Origin: JAVBNT01 sp031551355
GTDB lineage: Bacteria > Vulcanimicrobiota > CADAWZ01
Assembly (NCBI GenBank): GCA_031551355.1
Contig: JAVBNT010000045.1
Location: forward strand, 1 to 12,040
DNA length: 12,040 bases
Direction of reading: 5' to 3'
The position numbers were made by a program, and so were the translations under genes. Below the pieces are notes generated by a model. That model made no database searches and was not told where the DNA came from. It saw nothing but the letters and a program-made list of their open reading frames with translations. This document shows, one piece after another, positions 1 to 6,558 of the stretch. Numbering within the stretch: the stretch's first letter is position 1; the number at the start of each line of letters is the position of its first letter.

Positions 1-61
1 TGATACCCATCATATAAAAACTATCCGGTATTTTTACAGTGATAATTCTTTTTTGCAAATC

Positions 62-141
62 ATTTGATAATGGCCACGGCATATTTGTATTCTTCACGTG
101 CATTATAAAGTATTGTCTACATTTGTGCAGTTTGCTCTAAT
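62..141 (+). repeat. Left arm of a long diverged inverted repeat
   Basis: Bases 62-87 match the reverse complement of 528-553 at 25 of 26 positions. Bases 106-141 match the reverse complement of 492-527 at 31 of 36. Between these blocks the left arm has 18 extra bases (88-105) absent from the right arm. Weaker similarity continues outward: a TAAAA followed by ATCCGG near 17-28 corresponds to the reverse complement around 575-588. The left arm therefore probably starts before the window. The arms enclose about 350 bp without a gene. They could be two inverted copies of one dispersed repeat, or the ends of a decayed non-autonomous element. Confidence 0.75.
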
Positions 142-180
142 CTCAGCAAATTCAAGAGACAAAATGCGAACTCACTCCTA

Positions 181-207
181 CAGTGTTGTGTAATGAACAC
201 AACACTG
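181..207. repeat. Perfect 10-bp hairpin
   Basis: CAGTGTTGTG (181-190) and CACAACACTG (198-207) are exact reverse complements with a 7-base loop. A second small stem, CATCC-TAAC-GGATG, follows directly at 209-222 and is trailed by ATTTTTAT, so the pair looks terminator-like on the plus strand. No plus-strand gene upstream is visible within the window. Both hairpins lie inside the larger inverted repeat 62-553. Confidence 0.55.
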
Positions 208-491
208 GCATCCTAACGGATGATTTTTATAATATTCGTGCTGCGGCTTCGCCGTATCAGCATTTGGACGTTCGGCTCCGTTGCTTCGGACATGCATTTT
301 GATGGAATCAGATCAGAGTTTGCTGAGTTAAGGTGCCCGAATCCTCCCGCGAAAGGCAAGAAAACAAGTAAACCAAATCAACAGGCCATATCGCAAATAT
401 CAAATTGAAATACCCAGAGCTTAGATTCCTAAATAACGTGAGTTTGATGAAAAAAGTAATATCAAACCTTAATTGCAGTATTGTTTTTCAA

Positions 492-553
492 ATTAGAGCA
501 ACTTGTAGAAATGTAGATAATACTTTACAAATATGCCGTGACCATTATCAAAT
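492..553 (-). repeat. Right arm of the long inverted repeat
   Basis: This is the partner of 62-141: 56 of 62 aligned positions agree once the 18-base insertion in the left arm is allowed for. Fainter similarity extends outward to about 603, including the reverse complements of TAAAA and ATCCGG. A separate imperfect hairpin (ACATAG at 597-602 with CTATGT at 604-609, plus outer TGATT/AATCA) lies just outside. Nothing suggests it encodes protein. Confidence 0.75.
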
Positions 554-630
554 CTATTATACCTACGGATATTGCCGGATGGCTTTTACCTGATTGACAT
601 AGGCTATGTTAAATCAAGTTGATCTAAATA

Positions 631-657
631 TGGATACCCGCCTCCGCGGGTATGACA
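631..657. repeat. REP-like hairpin with ATACCCGC stem
   Basis: ATACCCGC (634-641) and GCGGGTAT (646-653) form a perfect 8-bp GC-rich stem with the loop CTCC, flanked by TGG on the left and GAC on the right. Short hairpins of this form occur as dispersed extragenic repeats in several bacterial genomes; that comparison is from general memory, not a search. A terminator is less likely because no T-tract follows on either strand. Confidence 0.5.
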
Positions 658-710
658 TCTTAATATCATTGAATCATTACGGATTTTTTGATGTTACTTA
701 TAGACTTTGA

Positions 711-824
711 ATCGACTCAAACAGGTGGAGATGTGAAGGCAAAACGGATTGCGACGAGTGAGGCATTTTTCTACGCCGGAATGAGCGCAATCCGTTTTGA
801 CGAGCAGGATTGATTGAGTGAGAT
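711..824. repeat. Hairpin repeat element, copy 1
   Basis: The core is a perfect 14-bp inverted repeat, CAAAACGGATTGCG (740-753) with CGCAATCCGTTTTG (786-799), around a 32-base loop. An outer stem pairs ACTCAA (715-720) with TTGAGT (814-819) and ATC (711-713) with GAT (822-824). TAATATCAT (661-669) and ATGATATTA (823-831) form a still wider 9-bp pair. The core and loop align with copy 2 at 968-1088 in the same orientation, sharing GACGAG after the left arm, CTACG in the loop and GAGCG before the right arm. No protein frame is conserved between the copies, so this is a non-coding structured repeat. Confidence 0.7.
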
Positions 825-967
825 GATATTAAAAGGCGGTCAAATCGATGGAATACCTATGGCAAACACGATTTTACTGTTTTTACTGTGTTTGTCGGTA
901 AATATTATAAGTGATTAAAAAATCAACGCAACGGAAACAAGCCGAAAGTCCATGAGTAAACGCTTAG

Positions 968-1088
968 CATGCAGTCAATTGCGTTCGGAGGCTAAGACAA
1001 ACCGGATTTCGACGAGAGGCGTAGTTGGCTACGGCGTAACGAGCGAATATCCGGTTTGGCGACGCATACGGATGCAATTCACTGCATG
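968..1088. repeat. Hairpin repeat element, copy 2
   Basis: This large nested palindrome ends three bases from the proS stop codon. The outer arms 968-985 and 1071-1088 pair with one mismatch and two G-T wobbles. The middle arms CAAACCGGAT (998-1007) and ATCCGGTTTG (1049-1058) pair perfectly and continue as TTCG/CGAA past a one-base bulge. The apical stem is CGTAG-TTGG-CTACG (1020-1033). Compared with copy 1, an A-T pair becomes C-G (1002/1054) and a G-C pair becomes T-A (1009/1046), so stem pairing has been kept while sequence changed. On the plus strand the outer arm is followed by TTTTT, so it could also stop transcription coming from the left. Confidence 0.75.
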
Positions 1089-1091
1089 TTT

Positions 1092-2537
1092 TTAATAGGC
1101 GCGGGCGAAGTATATATACTTCGTCGCTTCCTTGCCGCAGCAGACACATTTACCGCTGCCGGTCTCGTCCATGTCAATACATCTGGGAGTTGTTTTCGTT
1201 TCGTCGGCAACTTTGTCGGCGCACTCCTCGCTTCCGCACCATAATGTTTTATAGAAGCCTTTTCTGTCTTCTTCCATATGTTTTTTGATTTCGTCGGCAT
1301 TTGCCGCATCAAAGATGTGGCTGTCCCGGTAGTCTCTCGCTCTTTTATAGAAATCGCTCTGTATGTCTTCAAGCATTTTTTCTATGGTGCCGGAAAGATT
1401 GTCAAGCGCCACCTGTTGCTTACCTGCGCCGACTCTTGAAGCTACCGTTACCTGATTTTTCTCCAGATCTTTGGGGCCGATTTCGATTCTCAGCGGAACT
1501 CCTTTCATCTCCCATTCGTTGAATTTCCATCCCGGCTTGTATCCGTCGCGGTCATCAATTTCCACTCTGAATTTTTGGGCAAGTTCTCTTTTTATCTCAT
1601 GAGCCTTATCCAGAACAACATCTTTATCACCGTAAAAAATAGGCACAATTACTATTTGTGTCGGGGCAATCAGCGGCGGGAAAGCCAAACCCCTGTCATC
1701 TCCATGTGTCATTATGATTGCGCCCATTATGCGGGTAGAGATTCCCCACGATGTTTGCCATACGTGTTTCTCAACGTTGTCACTGTCAAGAAACTTAATG
1801 TCAAAAGCTTTGGCAAAATGATCGCCGAGGTTATGCGATGTTCCTGACTGCAGTGCCTGTCCGTCAGGCATTAGTGCTTCTATTGTGTAAGTGTGTACGG
1901 CCCCGGCAAATTTTTCCCCCTCTGTTTTTTTGCCGCAAAGGACAGGGACGGCCAAAACTTTTTCGGCAAAATCGCTGTATATTTTAAGCATTTGCAATGT
2001 TTCTTCTTCGGCTTCCTGAGCTGTCCGGTGAGCCGTATGCCCTTCCTGCCAAAGAAACTCTGTGCTTCTCAGAAAAAGTCTTGTTGATTTTTCCCATCTG
2101 ACGACATTGCACCACTGATTGATTAATACCGGCAAATCCCTGTAACTTCTAATCCATTTGGAATACATGCTGCAAATAATTGACTCCGAAGTAGGCCTGA
2201 CTACCAGCGGCTCGGTCAGAACCTCATTGCCGCCTTTAGTAACAACTGCCACCTGAGGAGCAAAGCCTTCAACATGCTCCGCTTCCTTTTTAAGGAAACT
2301 TTCCGGAATGAAAAGCGGGAAATAGGCATTTTTATGACCTGTTTCCGCAAAGCTTTTATTGAGGAATTTCTGGATTGTTTCCCATATCGAATATCCGTAT
2401 GGCCTTATCACCATACAGCCTCTTACCGGAGAATAGTCGGCAAGTTCCCCTTTCAGTATTACCGAGGTATACCACTCGGAGATATTTTCACTTTTTTTGG
2501 GAATTTCTTTTACAAAATCATTGCTGTTTTCTTTCAT
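1092..2537 (-). CDS. proS: Prolyl-tRNA synthetase, archaeal/eukaryote-like type
   Basis: Charges tRNA-Pro with proline in the cytoplasm. The 481 residues match the short ProRS type (Thermus-like, about 480 residues); the usual long bacterial type has an editing insertion that is absent here. Visible class II synthetase elements are the proline-site segment TEPLVVRPTSE (108-118), the motif 2 region from VVRWEKSTRLFLRSTEF (about 145-161), GTSHNLG (232-238) and the motif 3 region ending THGDDRGL (277-284). The anticodon-binding domain begins near 290. The C-terminal zinc domain has C434, C439, C464 and C467 spaced as in Thermus ProRS, and the chain ends in the tyrosine typical of this subgroup. 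A strong GGAGGAA site precedes the ATG, supporting the start. Last gene of the mtnA-holA-nnrED-proS cluster, 27 bp after nnrED. Confidence 0.97.
   Translation of the reverse strand: MKENSNDFVKEIPKKSENISEWYTSVILKGELADYSPVRGCMVIRPYGYSIWETIQKFLNKSFAETGHKNAYFPLFIPESFLKKEAEHVEGFAPQVAVVTKGGNEVLTEPLVVRPTSESIICSMYSKWIRSYRDLPVLINQWCNVVRWEKSTRLFLRSTEFLWQEGHTAHRTAQEAEEETLQMLKIYSDFAEKVLAVPVLCGKKTEGEKFAGAVHTYTIEALMPDGQALQSGTSHNLGDHFAKAFDIKFLDSDNVEKHVWQTSWGISTRIMGAIIMTHGDDRGLAFPPLIAPTQIVIVPIFYGDKDVVLDKAHEIKRELAQKFRVEIDDRDGYKPGWKFNEWEMKGVPLRIEIGPKDLEKNQVTVASRVGAGKQQVALDNLSGTIEKMLEDIQSDFYKRARDYRDSHIFDAANADEIKKHMEEDRKGFYKTLWCGSEECADKVADETKTTPRCIDMDETGSGKCVCCGKEATKYIYFARAY
1106..1123. repeat. 18-bp perfect palindrome in the proS 3' end
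   Basis: CGAAGTATATATACTTCG reads identically on both strands and lies inside the last codons of proS, about 18 bp from hairpin element copy 2. As RNA it would form only a poor loopless hairpin, so a DNA-level role or chance is more likely. The encoded residues (around KYIYFA) are constrained by the family's conserved C-terminus, which weakens any regulatory reading. Confidence 0.4.
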
Positions 2538-2564
2538 TAATTTCCTCCGTTTTATGCTGTCTTT

Positions 2565-4121
2565 TTACCAGACAGAGATGTTTTTAAATTGTTGCATACT
2601 TTCAATTAATTGTAAATCCTTTTTCGCAATGGCATCTATCACGCAGGGTATTTTTTCTATGAGATCGGTTGCGGTTATTCCGTAAGAACTGTTTTTTGCC
2701 GCCATGTCTCCGGCAGCGCCGTGAATGAATGCGGAAAGCACCGCCGCTTCAAAATTGCCGCCGCCTTTGGCCAGCACCGCCGCCGTTATGCCTGCCAGTG
2801 CGTCTCCCATACCGGCTGACGCCATGGCTTCGTTGCCGCTGGTATTAAAATAGCATTGTCCCGAGGGAGCGGATATTATAGAATTAGGCCCTTTAAGTAT
2901 TGTTACCGTATTAAAGCTTTCCGCGGCCTTTTGAGCATGAAAAATTCTGTCTGATTCTACCAGTTTGGGCTCTGTTTTAAGGATTCTTGCCATTTCTCCG
3001 GCATGCGGCGTTATCACAAAATTTCCATTTGGATTTGCCGTCAAAATTTCTTTTTGAAGCGCGTCGGCGTCAATAACGGCCGGAACCCGGTTTTCGGAGA
3101 TAATTTTTTTTATTGAAACATGCGTCTGCGGAGCAAGCCCGATACCCGGACCGATTAACATGGCGTCGGTTTTGGGAATTATATTGCCAAGTGATTTTTC
3201 AATGCTATCTTTTTGATAGGGAATTATTATCGCTTCGTTTAGTTTTGAGGCCAGTATGCCGTGTATTTCTTCCGGTACGGCTAAGTAAACCAGTCCCGCT
3301 CCGGATTTCATCGCTGCTAGCGAGGACAGGTAAGGGGCGCCGGTATATTTTTTACTGCCGGCAATGATCAGCAGCCTGCCATTGGAATTTTTTTGGGCGT
3401 TTTTCTGTTTTTGGGGAAGCCAGGCGCACAATTCTTCAGCAGACGCGTAACTGCATTTTATAGCCGGCGAGTTTAAAAGCAGCTCGGGAAAACCGATATC
3501 GGCAATATAGATTTTGCCCGAGTATTCAGAGCCCGGGTGTAACAGTAATCCCTGTTTTGCCGCGCCTATTGTAACCGTAAAGTTAGCTTTTATCGCACAG
3601 CCCATAATCTGTCCGGTATTACAGTTTATTCCGGAAGGAACATCAACCGATAAAACGTCTTTACCGCTGCTATTGATTAGATTTATCATTTCAGCGGTCA
3701 TGCCCGTTACTTCTTTGGATATACCGGTACCCAGCAAGGCATCTACTATCAGCTGCGAAGAATCCAAACTTCGCAGGCACTCCCCGGAAGTTTCCACATG
3801 TTCAATGACATTGGGATATTGCCGTTTTAGTATCCGGTAATTTGTTTTTGACTCCTGTGAGAGCTCGCTTTCATTTGCCGGCAGAACCGCTTTGACATCA
3901 TATCCTGATTTTTTCAAAAGCCTGGCGATTACAAGTCCGTCGCCACCGTTGTTGCCTTTGCCGCAGACGACGAAGATTTTAATGTTTTTTCCGTAGTTCT
4001 CATTTATGGCTTTAAAACAGCACATGCCTGCCGTTTCCATCAGCATGATTGAGGGAATGCCGAAATCATTGATCGCGTCCAGATCTATTTTGCGCATATT
4101 TTCGGCGCTGACTATTTTCAT
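2565..4121 (-). CDS. nnr: Bifunctional NAD(P)H-hydrate epimerase / ADP-dependent dehydratase
   Basis: Repairs hydrated NADH and NADPH. The N-terminal NnrE domain (about 1-215) interconverts the R and S epimers, and the C-terminal NnrD domain (about 235-500) dehydrates the S form using ADP. Length (518) fits the fused YjeF-type protein. NnrE shows GKGNNGGDG (54-62), VDALLGTG (126-133) and the VDVPSGI segment (159-165). NnrD shows GPGIG (324-328), DADAL (351-355), TPHAGE (371-376), KGP (410-412) and ASAGMGDALAG (434-444), whose D440 is the expected catalytic aspartate. The family more often has GGMGD at that site; here it is AGMGD, a mild change. The ATG overlaps the holA stop by 4 bp (ATGA), implying translational coupling, with AAGAGG as ribosome binding site inside holA. 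Confidence 0.96.
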   Translation of the reverse strand: MKIVSAENMRKIDLDAINDFGIPSIMLMETAGMCCFKAINENYGKNIKIFVVCGKGNNGGDGLVIARLLKKSGYDVKAVLPANESELSQESKTNYRILKRQYPNVIEHVETSGECLRSLDSSQLIVDALLGTGISKEVTGMTAEMINLINSSGKDVLSVDVPSGINCNTGQIMGCAIKANFTVTIGAAKQGLLLHPGSEYSGKIYIADIGFPELLLNSPAIKCSYASAEELCAWLPQKQKNAQKNSNGRLLIIAGSKKYTGAPYLSSLAAMKSGAGLVYLAVPEEIHGILASKLNEAIIIPYQKDSIEKSLGNIIPKTDAMLIGPGIGLAPQTHVSIKKIISENRVPAVIDADALQKEILTANPNGNFVITPHAGEMARILKTEPKLVESDRIFHAQKAAESFNTVTILKGPNSIISAPSGQCYFNTSGNEAMASAGMGDALAGITAAVLAKGGGNFEAAVLSAFIHGAAGDMAAKNSSYGITATDLIEKIPCVIDAIAKKDLQLIESMQQFKNISVW

Positions 4122-5161
4122 TTTCGCCTCTTGCCCGTTCTGAACAGATTACAAAGATCGATAATCATCTTTTCAAAGATAAGCTTTTTGTTGGCGCTTT
4201 TTTTGAAACTGTAATCGGTCTGAACCAGAATGTCGGATATTTTTGCGTATGATTCGTCTGAAAGCCTTGCTGCCGCTTCGATGTTTTTTCTGACGACGAA
4301 CTCGTGTTTTTTAAGTATTTTTGCCGTATCGCCGGTATTTTTGGTGTTTTGGAACGTCATATCCGTTTCGGCAATGCCTGTGAAATATTTTTTTATATAT
4401 CCCAAAAGTGAAAGCGGCGGGTCTTCATTACCGGTAAAATTGTACATTGCCGTTATCGCTGCCGAAGGATCGCCTTTTATGATGGAGTCGGTTATCTGAT
4501 ATATATGCGCCCCGGAAGTTGCCGAACATATGGTTTCCACATCATGCCTTGTTATTTCCGACTTGCCGCTGCAGTAGGCCTTTAGCTTGTTTATTTCGCC
4601 ATGCACCATCCAGAAATCGTTTCCAAGCCTGCTTTTTAACGCTGCCGCAGCGTCCCGGTTCATTTTCCATCCTGATTGTTTAAGCGTTTCAATAAGCCAC
4701 TGTTCGAGTTTTTTTTCATCGATTCTGCACTCTATAAAGGCCCCGAGCGATTTTACCGAAGCTTCGCTTTTTTTTCCGGAAACGGAGGATTTCCCCCTGA
4801 CCCCCTGAGTATTGTTGAGTATGATGATAATACTTGTCTTCGGTATTCCCCCCGAAAGGTAGCCGTATAGTTTTTCCTTTTCGGAAGACGGAAGTTTCTG
4901 ATAGTTCTCCACAAGTATTATTTTCACATCCGATAGAAAAGGCAGTTCTCTGCAGGCGGCATATACGTATGAAGCCCCGACACTCTTGGAAACGTTTATT
5001 CTGGTAAAATTGAAATCGGAGCCTGCCGCGTCCGGATATTTTGAGGTTATCAGACCGACCCCCTCTTTTAGTAAATATTCGTCTTCCCCTTCGAGAAAAT
5101 ATAGCGGGTAAAATTCATTTTCACCCGGCATTGCCGTTAATGAGAAATGATGCTGCGCCAT
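4118..5161 (-). CDS. holA: DNA polymerase III delta subunit (clamp-loader wrench)
   Basis: Delta opens the sliding clamp within the clamp loader at the replication fork. The 347 residues match the family length. Features seen are the N-terminal strand and LEGEDEYLLKE (23-33), the conserved segment LPFLSDVKIILVENY (73-87), the mid-domain helix with EINKLKAY (189-196), ICSATSGAHIYQITDSI (211-227), and a C-terminal helical bundle with LLGYIKKYF (252-260) and a final KLIFEKMIIDLC segment. As is usual for delta, no intact Walker A motif is present. The start ATG lies 3 bp after the mtnA stop with a GGAG site inside the end of mtnA; M11 is a less likely alternative start. Sequence divergence is high, as is normal for holA, but order and motifs agree. 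Confidence 0.92.
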   Translation of the reverse strand: MAQHHFSLTAMPGENEFYPLYFLEGEDEYLLKEGVGLITSKYPDAAGSDFNFTRINVSKSVGASYVYAACRELPFLSDVKIILVENYQKLPSSEKEKLYGYLSGGIPKTSIIIILNNTQGVRGKSSVSGKKSEASVKSLGAFIECRIDEKKLEQWLIETLKQSGWKMNRDAAAALKSRLGNDFWMVHGEINKLKAYCSGKSEITRHDVETICSATSGAHIYQITDSIIKGDPSAAITAMYNFTGNEDPPLSLLGYIKKYFTGIAETDMTFQNTKNTGDTAKILKKHEFVVRKNIEAAARLSDESYAKISDILVQTDYSFKKSANKKLIFEKMIIDLCNLFRTGKRRK

Positions 5162-5164
5162 TTT

Positions 5165-6202
5165 TTATACTCCGCACAGCGTTTGTTTCAGATTGGTGGC
5201 AAACGGCTGTTCTATTATGCCTCTGTCGGTTATTATGGCCCTGATCAATTCAGCCGGTGTTACGTCAAATGCCGGATTATAAACGTTACAGTTCTCCGGA
5301 GCCGTTTGCCTGCTGCCGAAAAATCTAACTTCATCAGGGTCTCTTTGTTCGATAACGATCTCTTTTCCTGATTTAATACCGAGATCTATCGTTGAGTAGG
5401 GTGCTGCAATATAGAAAGGAACATTATGTGCTTTGGCGATTACGGCAAGTCCGTAAGTGCCGATTTTGTTGGCACTGTCGCCATTGGCGGCAATGCGGTC
5501 GGCCCCGGTTATTGCAAGATCAATCTTTTTTTCTTTCATTACATGTGCAGCCATATTGTCGGTAATCAGTGTGTAGGGAATGCCGTCCTTTGAAAGCTCC
5601 CATGCCGTTAGTCTTGCCCCCTGAAGCAAAGGCCGTGTTTCATCTACAAATACATGGATTTTTTTCCCGTCGCGGTGTGCCTGCCGGATCACGCTTAATG
5701 CCGTTCCGTCTCCCGAGGCGGCCAGACTTCCTGTGTTGCAGTGCGTGATTATATTGGCATTGTCGGGGATTACGGCTGCTCCGTTTATTCCCATAAGACG
5801 GCACAGCTCACAGTCTTCTTCCCATATAGCCATGGCTTCTTCGAGAATCAACTTTCTGAGGGATTCAGCAGTTAAATAGCCCGGTTTGTCTATCGCCGTC
5901 AGCATCCTGTCCAGTGCCCACATCAAGTTTACTGCCGTCGGTCTTGTACTTCTCAGCTCTTTTTCCGCTGACTCTACGTAATTTCTCAGTTCTTCCGCCG
6001 TTTCAAATTCATTGGCAATACTTGATAATACCAGGCCCATAGCGGCGGCTACGCCGATCAGCGGTGCCCCTCTGACGGCAAGTGTCTTTATTGCCATGCA
6101 TACGTCATGATGGTTTTTACATTCCAGTATGGCGGTTTCAGCGGGCAGTTTGCGCTGGTCCAATAAATAAAGTATATTGTTATTCCATTCTATCTGTTTC
6201 AT
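5165..6202 (-). CDS. mtnA: S-methyl-5-thioribose-1-phosphate isomerase
   Basis: Converts methylthioribose-1-phosphate to methylthioribulose-1-phosphate in methylthioadenosine salvage; some bacteria use the same enzyme in related shunts from MTA or 5'-deoxyadenosine. The 345 residues are full length and belong to the eIF2B-alpha-like fold. Key motifs are RGAPLIG (44-50), RPTAVN (87-92), THCNTGSLA (153-161) with the expected catalytic C155, and TGADRIAANGDSANKIGTYGLA (starting at 232) with the acid D235 and NK at 245-246. The N-terminus MKQIEW is typical, supporting the start, although the ribosome binding site is weak. First gene of the minus-strand cluster. No other mtn genes are in the window, so which salvage route it serves cannot be decided here. 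Confidence 0.96.
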   Translation of the reverse strand: MKQIEWNNNILYLLDQRKLPAETAILECKNHHDVCMAIKTLAVRGAPLIGVAAAMGLVLSSIANEFETAEELRNYVESAEKELRSTRPTAVNLMWALDRMLTAIDKPGYLTAESLRKLILEEAMAIWEEDCELCRLMGINGAAVIPDNANIITHCNTGSLAASGDGTALSVIRQAHRDGKKIHVFVDETRPLLQGARLTAWELSKDGIPYTLITDNMAAHVMKEKKIDLAITGADRIAANGDSANKIGTYGLAVIAKAHNVPFYIAAPYSTIDLGIKSGKEIVIEQRDPDEVRFFGSRQTAPENCNVYNPAFDVTPAELIRAIITDRGIIEQPFATNLKQTLCGV

Positions 6203-6250
6203 TGACTAGCCCCGATCTGTTGTTTTTTAATAATTTGGAAAGACTTGGAG

Positions 6251-6280
6251 ATTACACTTTTCTACGGAGTTTAGTGTTAA
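6251..6280 (-). promoter_or_regulatory. Candidate sigma-70 promoter for the mtnA cluster
   Basis: On the minus strand TTAACA (6280-6275) and TGTAAT (6256-6251) each match five of six consensus bases of the -35 and -10 boxes, with an 18-bp spacer. Transcription would start near 6244, giving a leader of about 40 bases before the mtnA ATG. The assignment rests on consensus matching alone in an AT-rich region, so a chance match is possible. Confidence 0.45.
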
Positions 6281-6543
6281 CCTCTTCCTGATATTTTAAA
6301 AAAAATGTTTATATTTTGTTAACATTTTTTTAAAATTGTTATTTTTTTTAACATTTTCAGAAGGAAAAAGATATTTTAATGTGAAATTTGAGTAGGAGTT
6401 TCGAAAATAGTAATCTAACATAATTCTATTAGTAGTTGCAGGTTTTATGCGCTAACTGCCCCGGATGTATATTCTAGATTATACTTATTTGATGGCATTG
6501 GCAAATATTAACAAGATGTTAACTTAATTGATTATAGTTCTAT

Positions 6544-6555
6544 GAGGACGGTGGA
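6544..6555 (+). promoter_or_regulatory. Ribosome binding site of the TPR gene
   Basis: GAGGACGGTGGA lies just upstream of the ATG at 6559 and supplies two possible Shine-Dalgarno cores, GAGG and GGTGG. This supports starting the TPR protein at MPEAM; the next in-frame methionine four codons later is less well placed. Confidence 0.6.
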
Positions 6556-6558
6556 ACG

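Larger units (their letters stand above)
1..1091. other. Gene-poor, repeat-rich intergenic region
   Basis: No convincing coding sequence is visible in this stretch of about 1.1 kb. The open frames near 220-408 and 405-593 are about 62 codons, lack a good ribosome binding site, have unstructured compositions and lie on top of inverted repeats. The region instead holds a run of palindromes: a diverged long inverted repeat (62-141 against 492-553), a perfect 10-bp hairpin (181-207), small hairpins at 209-222, 239-262, 442-467, 591-616 and 863-894, a REP-like hairpin (634-653) and two related hairpin elements (711-824 and 968-1088). The main components are listed separately. It reads as a sink for non-coding mobile repeats downstream of the proS cluster. 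Confidence 0.7.
6203..6558. promoter_or_regulatory. Divergent AT-rich intergenic region with repeated TTAAC sites
   Basis: This 356-bp region separates mtnA (minus) from the TPR gene (plus) and must carry both promoters. It contains long T and A runs around 6295-6360 and several TTAAC-type words: 6275-6281, 6317-6326, 6348-6357 and the perfect palindrome TTAACA-AGA-TGTTAA at 6508-6522. The last lies just upstream of the TPR gene and overlaps its most plausible promoter (TTAACA at 6508, TATAGT at 6533, a long 19-bp spacer). No open frame or RNA gene is recognisable. Confidence 0.5.

Noticed and set aside
220..593. Two short plus-strand open frames of 62 codons each
   Set aside because: They have no ribosome binding site or recognisable domain, and both overlap parts of the inverted-repeat structure; probably non-coding.
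711..1088. A two-unit CRISPR-like array, because similar sequences recur
   Set aside because: The units are about 115-120 bp, diverged, internally palindromic and separated by more than 140 bp; there are no short identical repeats with uniform spacers and no cas genes.
964..1372. Short minus-strand open frames around the 3' end of proS
   Set aside because: They run in other frames across proS codons and the hairpin element; proS itself explains the coding signal.
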